Shown here: positions 10,659 to 19,388 of the stretch, one piece after another
Numbering within the stretch: position 1 is the first letter of the stretch
How the letters are laid out: every line of letters begins with the position of its first letter
DNA from: Ligilactobacillus sp. WC1T17
GTDB lineage: Bacteria > Bacillota > Bacilli > Lactobacillales > Lactobacillaceae
Length of the DNA stretch: 64,000 bases
Direction: 5' to 3'
Assembly (NCBI GenBank): GCA_900110005.1
Contig: FOCC01000002.1
Coordinates: forward strand, 147,279-211,278
The notes under the pieces: generated by a model
What the model saw: the letters and a program-made list of their open reading frames with translations, nothing else
What the model was told of the DNA's origin: nothing
Database searches by the model: none
Program-made: the position numbers and the translations under genes

Positions 10659-11384
10659 ATGATTACTTTAGCTGGTATCATTGGTTCTGGAAAATCCAGC
10701 TTAACCGAAATTTTATCTAACGAGCTTAAAAGCCAGCCTTTTTATGAACCCGTCGATGACAACCCCGTCTTACCTTTGTTTTACAAAGGCAATGAATTGG
10801 CTGCAGCTAAAAGAAAAGCCGGCTTAAAAGATGCTACTAATCCTTATGCTTATCTTTTACAAACTTTCTTTTTAAATCGACGCTTCATGATGATGAAAAA
10901 AGCCATGCAGGCCCCAAATAATATTTTAGACCGTTCAATTTATGAAGATGCCATGTTTATGCGGATGAATACTGAAATGGGCAATGCCACCCAATTAGAA
11001 TATGCTACTTATCAAGAATTGCTGCAAAACATGCTATCTGAATTAACCAATGCTCAGCCTCAACAAAATAATGACTTGATGGTAATGATTCATGTCTCAT
11101 ATGACACCATGCTTAAACGGATTCAAAAAAGAGGCCGCGAATATGAACAAATCTCAAGTGATCCTTCTTTAGTAGACTATTACCAGCGACTTTTACGTTA
11201 TTATGATGAATTTGAAAAAAATTATGACTTATCTGAAATGCTGATTATTGACGGCGATAAATTAGATTTTGTTGAAAATATCAATGATCGTAATTTAGTT
11301 TTGGACCTGATTGAAGACAAATTGCAAACATTGGGAAATTTAACCGCTGCTGATGTTCGCCTGCTCAAACAAAAACGCCATTAA
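10659..11384 (+). CDS. Deoxynucleoside kinase (deoxyadenosine/deoxyguanosine kinase type)
   Basis: Phosphorylates deoxynucleosides for salvage. The 241-aa protein starts with the P-loop GIIGSGKSSL (residues 7-16) and continues with FYEPVDDNPVLPLFY and the DRSIYEDAMF motif, as in the dNK family of lactobacilli. Some lactobacilli carry a tandem pair of these enzymes; only one copy is here. GGGAG precedes the ATG. It is divergent from the purine operon and has its own terminator. Substrate preference (dAdo, dGuo or dCyd) cannot be decided by eye. Confidence 0.85.
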   Translation: MITLAGIIGSGKSSLTEILSNELKSQPFYEPVDDNPVLPLFYKGNELAAAKRKAGLKDATNPYAYLLQTFFLNRRFMMMKKAMQAPNNILDRSIYEDAMFMRMNTEMGNATQLEYATYQELLQNMLSELTNAQPQQNNDLMVMIHVSYDTMLKRIQKRGREYEQISSDPSLVDYYQRLLRYYDEFEKNYDLSEMLIIDGDKLDFVENINDRNLVLDLIEDKLQTLGNLTAADVRLLKQKRH

Positions 11385-11388
11385 TTCA

Positions 11389-11427
11389 CAAAAAACAGCA
11401 AAAAAATCACTTTTTTGCTGTTTTTTT
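11389..11427 (+). terminator. Intrinsic terminator after the deoxynucleoside kinase gene
   Basis: AAAAACAGCAAAAAA pairs with TTTTTTGCTGTTTTT around TCAC and ends in a T run. Confidence 0.85.
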
Positions 11428-11510
11428 ATGCATTTATTTAAATTTGACTTATTTTTTATAAAAATATAGAATGTTTTTTACAGATACAACCACATCAGAA
11501 AGGATTATCT

Positions 11511-11999
11511 ATGTCAAAAAAATGCTTTGCCCTAGTACTCAGTTTTATTTTATTATCTGAGTCCCTATTGAGCCTTGTTGCAATTAATGCTCTTTACCAG
11601 CATCAGCTGACGTTGTTAAATAACCTCGGTAATACTTTAATTGCCCGTATGAATACTCCTTACCATAGTCAAAAAAATGGCGAAATTATCGAAAAAAACC
11701 ATGTAATAACATATATTTTTTCAAACAAGCCTTTTAATTTATCAAACACTCAAAAGTATCAGTTAAAACAAAAGCAATCAATAGCAGTATCCAAAATTAA
11801 TAGCTATACTGTCTACTTAACTTACAAAGATAAAAAAACACAACACATGCAATATCTTAAAATCACCAAAACTCCAACTAGTCTGTACGACATAGGCTAT
11901 TTTGGCATTATCTTATTATTAACGCTGGCAAGTGCTTTAGTTTTGTACCTGTTAAAATACTATCACTTCAATCCGCAATTAAAAATAAAAGCATCCTAA
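11511..11999 (+). CDS. Small membrane protein of unknown function
   Basis: I do not recognise this 162-aa protein. It has a hydrophobic N-terminal segment (about residues 6-26, ALVLSFILLSESLLSLVAI) and a second one near 129-148 (FGIILLLTLASALVLYLL). Between them lies a polar, Lys-rich region of about 100 residues that is probably outside the membrane if the first segment is an anchor. AAAGGA lies before the ATG. It is monocistronic, and its stop codon lies inside a bidirectional terminator shared with ktrA. No catalytic motif is visible. Confidence 0.7.
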   Translation: MSKKCFALVLSFILLSESLLSLVAINALYQHQLTLLNNLGNTLIARMNTPYHSQKNGEIIEKNHVITYIFSNKPFNLSNTQKYQLKQKQSIAVSKINSYTVYLTYKDKKTQHMQYLKITKTPTSLYDIGYFGIILLLTLASALVLYLLKYYHFNPQLKIKAS

Positions 12000-12015
12000 A
12001 TGGATGCTTTTATTT
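11983..12015. terminator. Bidirectional terminator between two convergent genes
   Basis: A 14-bp perfect stem (AAATAAAAGCATCC / GGATGCTTTTATTT) with a 5-base loop carries A and T runs on both sides. It overlaps the ends of both the membrane protein gene and ktrA. Confidence 0.85.
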
Positions 12016-12660
12016 TTCGTGAAATATTTTTTTTAGCGTTTGCGTAGTTCCTGTAACTAACAGCCGCAAATCAGCGTGTAATTTAACATTGGGATCAACG
12101 TCCAACGTTAAATGCCCCTGAGTGCGAATTCCAATTACATTCATTTGATACTTGTGCCGAATATCAAGCTGGGTCAAACTCTTTCCCAACCATTTTTGTG
12201 GAATATCAATTTCAAAAACAGAATTATCATCATCAATTTTAATGTAATCAAAAATGTGGTCTGAACTATATCTGATAGCTGACCATTGTGCCAATTCTTT
12301 TTCGGGATAAACCACTTCATCTGCACCATTGCGCAGTAAAAATTTAGCGTGAACACCTCGTGCTGCTCTGGCAACAACTTTTTTAGCACCTAATTCTTTT
12401 AACAGCAAGGTGGTTTCAAGTGAACTTTGAAAATCATCCCCAATTGCTACCACGCATAAATCATAATCATTAATCCCTAAACTCCCCATAAAATCAGGGC
12501 TGGTCGTATCACCAATTAAACCTCTAGAAGCATAAGGCAAAGCCTGCTTAACTCTTTGCTCATCACTATCAACCACCATCACCTGGTGTCCTAGTTCATT
12601 TAATTTTTCAGCCATGTGCCGACCAAAACGGCCTACACCTACAATTAAAACTGATTTCAT
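12010..12660 (-). CDS. ktrA: Potassium uptake regulatory subunit, RCK domain (KtrA type)
   Basis: Cytosolic gating subunit for the KtrB channel. The 216-aa protein has an N-terminal RCK/TrkA-N Rossmann domain (VGVGRFGRHMAEKL, acidic VVDSDEQ after the second strand) and a C-terminal TrkA-C domain (about 135-216). In this family the Rossmann site binds ATP/ADP or NAD(H), and TrkA-C can bind cyclic di-AMP. AAAGGA precedes the ATG. It follows ktrB by 12 bases in the same operon. Confidence 0.9.
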   Translation of the reverse strand: MKSVLIVGVGRFGRHMAEKLNELGHQVMVVDSDEQRVKQALPYASRGLIGDTTSPDFMGSLGINDYDLCVVAIGDDFQSSLETTLLLKELGAKKVVARAARGVHAKFLLRNGADEVVYPEKELAQWSAIRYSSDHIFDYIKIDDDNSVFEIDIPQKWLGKSLTQLDIRHKYQMNVIGIRTQGHLTLDVDPNVKLHADLRLLVTGTTQTLKKIFHEK

Positions 12661-12672
12661 AATTCTTCCTTT

Positions 12673-13998
12673 CTAACCTACACTAATATCTTCAGTTGGA
12701 TACCGAGGCTCAAATAAGTTATTCTTTTTAACCACCGTGGCAAAAGCCAGATTCATCCCGCCTACCCGGCCAATAAACATCAAAATAATTAAAATGCATT
12801 TCGAAATGTCCCCTAAATGCGGTGTAATCCCCAATGTTAAACCTACTGTAGCAATCGCCGATGTCGTTTCAAAAAGACTGGTCAAAAAGTTTATATTTTC
12901 AATATGCGAAATGATTAAAGCGCCAATTACATCTAAGCCTAAATATAAAGTGCAAATGGCAGTGGCATTATCAACGACTTTTGAAGCAATTCGCCGGCCA
13001 AAAACGGTAATATCTTGTTTATGATGTAAAACGGCATGGGTTGCTAGTAAGATAACTGCCACCGTATTCATTTTGATGCCGCCTGCAGTCGAACCCGTCG
13101 AGCCCCCAATCAGCATCAAAATAATATTAACGATAATTCCATCATCACTTAACTGATTCAATGAAACGGTATTAAAGCCTGCCGTTCGCGGACTGATTGT
13201 GGTAAATAAAGCTGCTAAAATCCGTTCTTTTAACGGTAAAGTCTGAAATTCGCATATATAAAAATAAGTAAAAGGCAAAACCAGCAAAATCACACTAACA
13301 GCCAAGACAAGTTTTGATTGCAAGCAATATTTATTGAAATGCCATTTATAATCTCGCACATCCTGCCAAGTCCGAAAACCAATTCCCCCGATTAAAATCA
13401 ACAGCATAATAGTTAAATTCACAGGAACGTTATCCTGATAAGCTGTCAGCGAAACATATGGTTTTTGAATTCCAAGCAAGTCAAAGCCTGCATTGCAAAA
13501 GGCCGAAATTGAATGAAAAATAGCATATAAAGCACCTTTAGCAAGGCCAAATTGCTGATAAAAAGTTGGAAATAGGCAAACTGCACCTAAAAGCTCCACA
13601 CCCAAAACCGTTTTTAAGATAAATGATGTAAACCGGACAATTCCGCCCATATAAAAGGCTGAGATAGATTCTTGCATGATTGATCGTTGCAAAAGGCCGA
13701 TTTTTTTGCCCGTCATGAGCGAAAAAGCTAAAGTCACCGTGATAATACCCAGCCCGCCAATTTGAATTAAAATTAAAATAACAACTTTGCCAAATATACT
13801 CCAATAAGTAGCCGTATTATGCACGATCAAACCGGTCACACAACCAGCCGACGTCGCGGTAAATAAAGCATCTAAAAACGGCGTAGCCTGTCCTTTTACT
13901 TGCGCGATGGGCAAGTGGAGCAAAAAGCCCCCCATTAAAATCAAACTAAAATATCCTAAAATAATAATCCTAAAAGATGTCAATTCTTTACTATTCAT
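12673..13998 (-). CDS. ktrB: Potassium transporter membrane subunit (KtrB/TrkH family)
   Basis: Polytopic 441-aa protein with repeated membrane-pore-membrane units, such as TATSAGCVTG and TTISPRTAGF near the pore loops and GGSTGSTAGGIK in the third. These match the selectivity-filter regions of KtrB/TrkH. It would form a dimeric K+ (possibly Na+-coupled) channel that works with the RCK protein downstream. AGGTGG lies upstream of the start, and the preceding gene ends in a terminator, so transcription probably begins near 14010 or reads through. Confidence 0.92.
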   Translation of the reverse strand: MNSKELTSFRIIILGYFSLILMGGFLLHLPIAQVKGQATPFLDALFTATSAGCVTGLIVHNTATYWSIFGKVVILILIQIGGLGIITVTLAFSLMTGKKIGLLQRSIMQESISAFYMGGIVRFTSFILKTVLGVELLGAVCLFPTFYQQFGLAKGALYAIFHSISAFCNAGFDLLGIQKPYVSLTAYQDNVPVNLTIMLLILIGGIGFRTWQDVRDYKWHFNKYCLQSKLVLAVSVILLVLPFTYFYICEFQTLPLKERILAALFTTISPRTAGFNTVSLNQLSDDGIIVNIILMLIGGSTGSTAGGIKMNTVAVILLATHAVLHHKQDITVFGRRIASKVVDNATAICTLYLGLDVIGALIISHIENINFLTSLFETTSAIATVGLTLGITPHLGDISKCILIILMFIGRVGGMNLAFATVVKKNNLFEPRYPTEDISVG

Positions 13999-14016
13999 CT
14001 ACTACCACCTATCAAA

Positions 14017-14039
14017 AAGGACTGGTTAATCCAGTCCTT
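14017..14039 (-). terminator. Intrinsic terminator after the 468-aa gene
   Basis: AAGGACTGG / CCAGTCCTT stem with a 5-base loop, followed on the minus strand by TTTTTGATAGG. Confidence 0.8.
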
Positions 14040-14044
14040 ATTAA

Positions 14045-15451
14045 CTAGCCTTTTACTTCATTCAAATCAAATGCAGGCATCTTTTTTAAAGCATCCAAAG
14101 CTGAAAAGTATTCTTTATCAACCATGTTAACTAAAATTTCATTCTTAAAATTGTCCGGCAACCAACCATAATTTGACCGTGATAATAATGGTATCAAATA
14201 ATCATCGATAATCCCTAGGCCTAATTGATAAATATCTCGCTTAAAGGATTCATCTTGAAGCAATTTGCCATATTCATCTGCCATTGGTGATTGAAATTGC
14301 GTTAAATATTCCTGCATCAGTAATGTTCGACTAGCCAGTGAAGCCTTAGAAAATTTAACCGCAAAAGCAAAAACCGCTAACTTTTCCTTAGACCACTTAT
14401 AATGATTTGAAAATAACACATAAGCTAAAGCCATATTCAATACCGCTTTTTGGTAAGCCTTGATGAGGTTGCGATCATCGCCGGTTTTAAGATGTTCATA
14501 TCTATAAGCTCTTAAAAAGACTTCCGCACAATAATCATTAAACGCTAGGCGATATTCATCCCGCGCCTCATAGGCTTGTGCCCGCATTGCATATACTGGG
14601 GGTAAAACATTGTGCTTTAAAATCTTATTACTGTATTTAACGGCATCTTGATAGCGGCTGTAAGCTACTCCTCGATCCAAAGCATTTTCGACTTTTTTCG
14701 TCAAGGCATAAATCGTTGTTGATGGACTATCAAAAACACTGCGATCAAATGATGTAATAAACCGATCGGCATCAGCGTGGATATCAGATGTTGTCAGATA
14801 AAGATCATATCGTTCACAAATTTTGCTCAACCGGGTAATATTGGCATGAAAATCATCTATACTGCTCTTCTTATAAACATCATTCATAAAGCGCAACTTA
14901 TATTTGTTTTCATGACCACTATTAATATAGCCAAACAATTCAAAAACCCACGAACTGCCTTGACTAATAGCATTTGATCTAAAAGCCTGCCCTTCAAATT
15001 TTGCTAAAACAGGTGCACAAATCTTACGCGACATTAAACTTTTCTTCGTGATAGCCGTATTTAAATTGACAAATTTGATATAATCCAGTTGCGTATCATC
15101 GGTCATACTTTCAAACCATTTTTCACCGTGCCGCATTTCATTTAAAATCATTGCATAACCCAAAGAAGCCGCAAAATCATCAGCTCTTTGAAAAAATCTA
15201 TTTTCATCTTTGGTCAGCATTCTGTCAATAAGTTTACTACTTTCAAAGGCCAAATATAAAAGATAAAAGGCTGCTTCTTTAGGATTATTCTGCTGTAAAT
15301 ATAAACGATAAAGCAACATCAATAATTGACTATTCAAGCGCTTTGAATCTTTAAAAACTTTCAGGGCCTCATTTAATGCTTTCTCATTTTGATTTGAATT
15401 CATCAACGTTGTAATCAATTCAACGGCTTGTTTAACATCCATTTGTTCCAT
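14045..15451 (-). CDS. Hypothetical helical (TPR-like) cytosolic protein
   Basis: I do not recognise a named family. The 468-aa protein has no signal peptide or membrane segment. Much of it looks like paired amphipathic helices (for example NEKALNEALKVFKDSKRL near the start and PVYAMRAQAYEARDEYRLAF near 285), suggesting a TPR-like solenoid for protein contacts. AGAAGGGG lies 5 bases before the ATG. A TATAAT element (15482-15487) and a LexA-like box lie upstream. It sits between a PucR-type regulator and the potassium genes, and both neighbours are on the same strand. Function is unknown. Confidence 0.7.
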   Translation of the reverse strand: MEQMDVKQAVELITTLMNSNQNEKALNEALKVFKDSKRLNSQLLMLLYRLYLQQNNPKEAAFYLLYLAFESSKLIDRMLTKDENRFFQRADDFAASLGYAMILNEMRHGEKWFESMTDDTQLDYIKFVNLNTAITKKSLMSRKICAPVLAKFEGQAFRSNAISQGSSWVFELFGYINSGHENKYKLRFMNDVYKKSSIDDFHANITRLSKICERYDLYLTTSDIHADADRFITSFDRSVFDSPSTTIYALTKKVENALDRGVAYSRYQDAVKYSNKILKHNVLPPVYAMRAQAYEARDEYRLAFNDYCAEVFLRAYRYEHLKTGDDRNLIKAYQKAVLNMALAYVLFSNHYKWSKEKLAVFAFAVKFSKASLASRTLLMQEYLTQFQSPMADEYGKLLQDESFKRDIYQLGLGIIDDYLIPLLSRSNYGWLPDNFKNEILVNMVDKEYFSALDALKKMPAFDLNEVKG

Positions 15452-15533
15452 GGCGACCCCTTCTTTACCTTATTTACCTCTATTATACAAAACTATTGTT
15501 TAATTTACCTTAGTCCATCATTGAATAATATGT

Positions 15534-15546
15534 GAACATTTGTTTT
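15534..15546. promoter_or_regulatory. LexA-like box upstream of the 468-aa gene
   Basis: GAACATTTGTTTT matches the GAAC-N4-GTT core of Gram-positive SOS boxes and is identical to the element upstream of recA at 24591-24603. It overlaps the last codon of the PucR-type gene and lies about 85 bases before the 468-aa gene. It may be chance. Confidence 0.3.
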
Positions 15547-17083
15547 ACTGCTTCAAACGATAGATAATGCAGGCCAAATAATAAACCAAACTTTCGTCGT
15601 AAACAGATAAATCACATTCCAACAACTTGCTAATTTGTTTAAGCCGATATTTAACCGTATTTCGGTGAACAAACAATAATTCACTGGCCTTTTGAATATC
15701 TCTTTGCGAATCAAGCAGATAAACACATAAAGTATGCATTAATTCTTGATTTTCACGCAACTTACTAATGGAACTCTCTAATGTAGTAATTTCTGAACTA
15801 TTACGCTCCCAACCAATCTCAATATTATTAATATATTCGCACTTAATCATTGAAAAGAAACGTGTGGTCGGAAAAACTTTACGTAAGGCAAGTTTATGCG
15901 TCATCACCAAACGATAATTCCGGCCAAAATTATCGATTGATTTGGTATTAGGACTGTAAATAATCGCATCAATATTTTGCTTGCTATAGCTGCTTTCCAA
16001 AAAATCGCGACAAATGTCCATCTCTGTTTTTTTACTCTGACAATCTCCACACAGAACAACAATGTAATTATCAAGATAATCAACTAACACTTCTTGATAA
16101 AATTTATGTAAATAATTATTTAGATGAGTAATAATATCTTGAATCTGATCTAAAGTATAGGTTGAAACAATCCACATCACTGATAATTTATCCAAATCAA
16201 CATCCAAGTTCTGCGCTAACCGCCACATTCGATCAGCTTCATTATTTAAAATTCCCGAAATTAAAGAGTATTTCGTTGCATATAAAGTGCTCTTACCCCA
16301 GACAAATAAAGAACTTTCAACCACATTTTTAGCTTGTAAAAGTTGGCTTTTAGATAATACACCCCGCTCTTTAATGAGCCATAACCAATAATTGCTTGCT
16401 TCACCTTGACTGTCTAATTTAATTTTCAAATAATTAATTTGATCATCTTGCACATTTCCCTTAGTTATTTGTGCAAAATCAAGCTTGGAATTACGCGGCC
16501 AACGCGTAGCATATTCTACTTCTCCTTCATCGCTGACAATGGCAACATTGGCTTTTGTAACATCCGCCAACATCTTTAACGTTGTTTCCATGGTTTGCGA
16601 CCAACGTGGCACTTCTGATAATTTTCGCTTAATTTCGGTAGCAAAATTGGCATCGGGATGTTCCAGCAAAAGTTGTGAAATTTCATATATTGCCTCGCTA
16701 AAGCGTATTTGCGTATTTTTTTGCGGCATTTGAATAATGGCAAAATCTTTTTCATCAGCAACTTGCAACACCCGATCATCCAAATATGGTAAAAAAACCC
16801 CGACATAATAGACAATCAGCCCCACTGCCCCTAAATCATGCATATTATTGATAATTTCAATTTGACGGCCTAAATCATCTTTAACACTATAAAAAGAAGT
16901 AATATCCAACTCACCAAACAAATATTCATCCGCTCTAAATAATTTATGCTTTATTTCGTTTACGCTATCAGCTTCCAAAAAAGACAGCGCCAAAACTTCC
17001 CGTTCTAGTGCGCGTTTCCCTGCAACAACTTCAGCACCGTTTAAAGAAGGCAACTTTAAAATTTCCTTTAATTGCACACCCAT
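15545..17083 (-). CDS. PucR-family transcriptional regulator
   Basis: The 512-aa protein has the family's layout: an N-terminal PucR sensor domain (about 1-125, starting LKEILKLPSLNGAEVVAG), a central GGDEF-like region, and a C-terminal PucR/CdaR helix-turn-helix (SELLFVHRNTVKYRLKQI near residue 478). Known relatives respond to purines, sugar acids or amino acids, usually as activators; the ligand here cannot be inferred. A ribosome site GGGAG precedes the ATG. It is divergent from pssA with about 180 bases between, so it may control the lipid cassette, but this is only positional. Confidence 0.82.
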   Translation of the reverse strand: MGVQLKEILKLPSLNGAEVVAGKRALEREVLALSFLEADSVNEIKHKLFRADEYLFGELDITSFYSVKDDLGRQIEIINNMHDLGAVGLIVYYVGVFLPYLDDRVLQVADEKDFAIIQMPQKNTQIRFSEAIYEISQLLLEHPDANFATEIKRKLSEVPRWSQTMETTLKMLADVTKANVAIVSDEGEVEYATRWPRNSKLDFAQITKGNVQDDQINYLKIKLDSQGEASNYWLWLIKERGVLSKSQLLQAKNVVESSLFVWGKSTLYATKYSLISGILNNEADRMWRLAQNLDVDLDKLSVMWIVSTYTLDQIQDIITHLNNYLHKFYQEVLVDYLDNYIVVLCGDCQSKKTEMDICRDFLESSYSKQNIDAIIYSPNTKSIDNFGRNYRLVMTHKLALRKVFPTTRFFSMIKCEYINNIEIGWERNSSEITTLESSISKLRENQELMHTLCVYLLDSQRDIQKASELLFVHRNTVKYRLKQISKLLECDLSVYDESLVYYLACIIYRLKQ

Positions 17084-17261
17084 ATCATCACTCCCTAGGT
17101 TACGTAATCATCCTGAGTATACCGCGTTAAAATAACTTATTCAAAAGATTAACACCACTAAGTCCCGCCTTTTTTAAGGATATTTCAGAAAAATCTACTT
17201 TAAAAATACGCATAATGGTGTAAAATTAAGGAGTTAAAACTATTTTATTATGGGGGTTACT

Positions 17262-17852
17262 ATGTTTATCGGATATTACAATTACGCCGTTATGTTAACT
17301 TACTTAAGCATGCTAATTTCATTTGGTGGCATTAGCTATGCTGTTGACGGCAATATTTTTGCAGCTTGCATATGTTTATTAATTTCTGGCATCTGTGATA
17401 CTTTTGACGGCAAAATTGCACGCACTAAAAAACGTACTCACCATGAAAAACGCTTTGGCATTCAACTTGACTCCTTATCTGACGTCGTTTGCTTTGGTGT
17501 CTTACCCGCAACCATTACTTACCGTTTAGGCGGTCCACACAACCACCTTACCTTAGCTGTGTGTGCTTTATATGTTTTAGCAGCTATTATTCGCTTAAGC
17601 TGGTTTAATGTTGACGAAGAAGTCCGCCAAGATCAAACCAGTACTGACCGCAAATATTATACTGGTTTGCCTGTAACAGTCAGTGCATTTGTCTATCCCG
17701 TTATCTGTTTAATAACTTCTTTGTATCAAGCTATTATTATTGCAACTCTTCTTTTAGCTATCTTGGCTATTGCTTTTGTAGCACCAATTAAAGTGCCTAA
17801 GCTGAACTTTTCGCTGCATCGCCAAAAAGAAAAGGATGAAAAACATGCCTAA
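17262..17852 (+). CDS. pssA: CDP-diacylglycerol-serine O-phosphatidyltransferase
   Basis: Membrane enzyme joining CDP-diacylglycerol and serine to phosphatidylserine. The CDP-alcohol phosphotransferase signature begins at D49-G50 (TFDGKIARTKK) and ends with FGIQLDSLSD, supplying the required aspartates; several hydrophobic helices surround it. I start at 17262 (MFIGYYNYAVM, 196 aa) because GGGGG lies 6 bases upstream; an in-frame ATG at 17250 is poorly spaced. Its end overlaps psd. The direct pairing with psd favours serine over glycerol phosphate or inositol as acceptor. Confidence 0.88.
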   Translation: MFIGYYNYAVMLTYLSMLISFGGISYAVDGNIFAACICLLISGICDTFDGKIARTKKRTHHEKRFGIQLDSLSDVVCFGVLPATITYRLGGPHNHLTLAVCALYVLAAIIRLSWFNVDEEVRQDQTSTDRKYYTGLPVTVSAFVYPVICLITSLYQAIIIATLLLAILAIAFVAPIKVPKLNFSLHRQKEKDEKHA

Positions 17853-18672
17853 TTCGCAAAATCATTTTGTTTCCTGGCTTTATACGACTGTTTCAGGTCG
17901 TCTCTTTTTAAAGGGTCTTTTACACTCCAAAGCTTTAAAAGCTGCTGAACTTTACGTTAAATCACCAGCTTCTAAGAAAATCATCCCAGCTTTTATTAAG
18001 CAAAACCAGCTTGACATGACAGAATACGGCCATGTTAATTACCATTCTTATGCTGAATTTTTCAGTCGCCAAAGGTTAGCACAATATCAAACTTTTGATA
18101 CTAATCCCAAGCATTTTATTGCTCCTTGCGACAGTTTTCTTTCAGCTTATCAGCTCGATCAGCAGTCTGTCTTTAAAATCAAAAATTCAAGCTACCGTGT
18201 CAGCGACTTTTTAGACGATACCACCTTAGCTCAAAAGTTTAAAAATGGTCTGTGCCTCGTTTTTCGCTTAGAAGCATCGGATTACCACCGTTACTGCTAT
18301 GTTGATGATTGTTTTAAACACCAAGACCATTTTTTAGAAGGTGTCTTGCATAGTGTGCAGCCTCTAGCCTTAGAACAAGCACCCGTCTTCATCAAGAACC
18401 GGCGCTTATGGACCTTGTTGGAAACCAAACACTTTGGCCTGATTGTTCAAACCGAGATTGGTGCTTTACTCGTTGGTGGCATCAAAAACAACCATCAGAC
18501 AGGGCATTTTATCAAGGGAGAAGAAATGGGCCGCTTCGAGTTACACGGTTCAACTATTGTCCTTTTGCTGGAAAAAGATCAAGTTAAATTAACTGCTAAA
18601 TATCAGCCCGCTTTTAAAACCGAAGTTAAAGTAAGACAAGGAGATTGGATTGCCGATGCCCTTAACGCTTAA
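17845..18672 (+). CDS. psd: Phosphatidylserine decarboxylase proenzyme
   Basis: Converts phosphatidylserine to phosphatidylethanolamine. The family self-cleaves at a GST (or GSS) site to make a pyruvoyl cofactor; here RFELHGSTIVLLLEKDQ places Ser236 at that site. The EASDYHRYCY segment matches the conserved region of the beta chain. I start at 17845 (MPNSQNH, 275 aa), with AAAGG 9 bases upstream; an ATG at 17836 is too close to it. It overlaps pssA by 8 bases and the PAP2 gene by 23, so the three are a single translational unit. Confidence 0.9.
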   Translation: MPNSQNHFVSWLYTTVSGRLFLKGLLHSKALKAAELYVKSPASKKIIPAFIKQNQLDMTEYGHVNYHSYAEFFSRQRLAQYQTFDTNPKHFIAPCDSFLSAYQLDQQSVFKIKNSSYRVSDFLDDTTLAQKFKNGLCLVFRLEASDYHRYCYVDDCFKHQDHFLEGVLHSVQPLALEQAPVFIKNRRLWTLLETKHFGLIVQTEIGALLVGGIKNNHQTGHFIKGEEMGRFELHGSTIVLLLEKDQVKLTAKYQPAFKTEVKVRQGDWIADALNA

Positions 18673-19303
18673 AAAATTGCTACCTAAATATGCCATTTTA
18701 CCTTTAATTACAGTTGTTGTTTGGAATATGGCCGTTTACTTCGGCAGTCGCTTCTTTTCGACAGGGCTCTACCATTATAATTTGACGAGTCGCTTTGATG
18801 ACATGATTCCGCTTGTACCTTGGACGGTAGTTATTTATTTAGGCTGTTATCTTTTTTGGATTGTCAATTATATTTTAAGTTGTCAAACTACGAAAGCAAA
18901 AGTTGCTCAATTTACCAGCGCTGACATTCTGGGTAAAACGGTCTGTCTCATTTTTTATTTATGCCTGCCAACTACTAATATCCGGCCTGAAATCACAGGA
19001 ACCGACTTTTTTTCGCACCTTATGCTTTGGCTGTATCAAACCGATGCTGCGGACAACTTGCTGCCTTCAATCCATTGCCTGATCAGCTGGCTATGCTTTA
19101 TTGGTGTTCGCAAATTAGACCATATCCCGCGCTGGTGGAAAATAGTTTCGCTTATGATTGCTATCTTAATCTGCCTTTCAACTCTAACCACCAAGCAACA
19201 CGTTATTATCGACGTTTTAGCTGGTATTTTCTTGGCGGAAAGTTGCTATTTTATTGCCCAAAAATTTACCCCACTCAAGCCTTTAGTCAATTGGATTAAA
19301 TAA
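18650..19303 (+). CDS. PAP2-superfamily membrane phosphatase or lipid transferase
   Basis: A 217-aa protein with about six hydrophobic helices. PAP2 catalytic elements are visible: TTNIRP (RP of motif 1), LLPSIHC (motif 2) and STLTTKQHVIIDV (His and Asp of motif 3). The PSxH and QHxxxDV forms resemble the phosphatidic acid phosphatase and sphingomyelin-synthase branch. Start choice: TTG at 18650 is ideally spaced after AAGGAG; ATG at 18656 is the alternative. It is third in the pssA-psd operon, so a role in headgroup transfer or in recycling lipid phosphates is likely but unproven. Confidence 0.78.
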   Translation: MPMPLTLKKLLPKYAILPLITVVVWNMAVYFGSRFFSTGLYHYNLTSRFDDMIPLVPWTVVIYLGCYLFWIVNYILSCQTTKAKVAQFTSADILGKTVCLIFYLCLPTTNIRPEITGTDFFSHLMLWLYQTDAADNLLPSIHCLISWLCFIGVRKLDHIPRWWKIVSLMIAILICLSTLTTKQHVIIDVLAGIFLAESCYFIAQKFTPLKPLVNWIK

Positions 19304-19307
19304 AAGC

Positions 19308-19344
19308 AACCCCATAAGTTGGAACATAGCTAGCTTATGGGGTT
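19308..19344 (+). terminator. Terminator after the pssA-psd-PAP2 operon
   Basis: AACCCCATAAG / CTTATGGGGTT, 11-bp stem with a 15-base loop; the tail is only ATTAAT, so termination may be weak. Confidence 0.55.
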
Positions 19345-19388
19345 ATTAATATCAAAAATTAAAGAATAATATAGAGGAGAAAGTGGAT

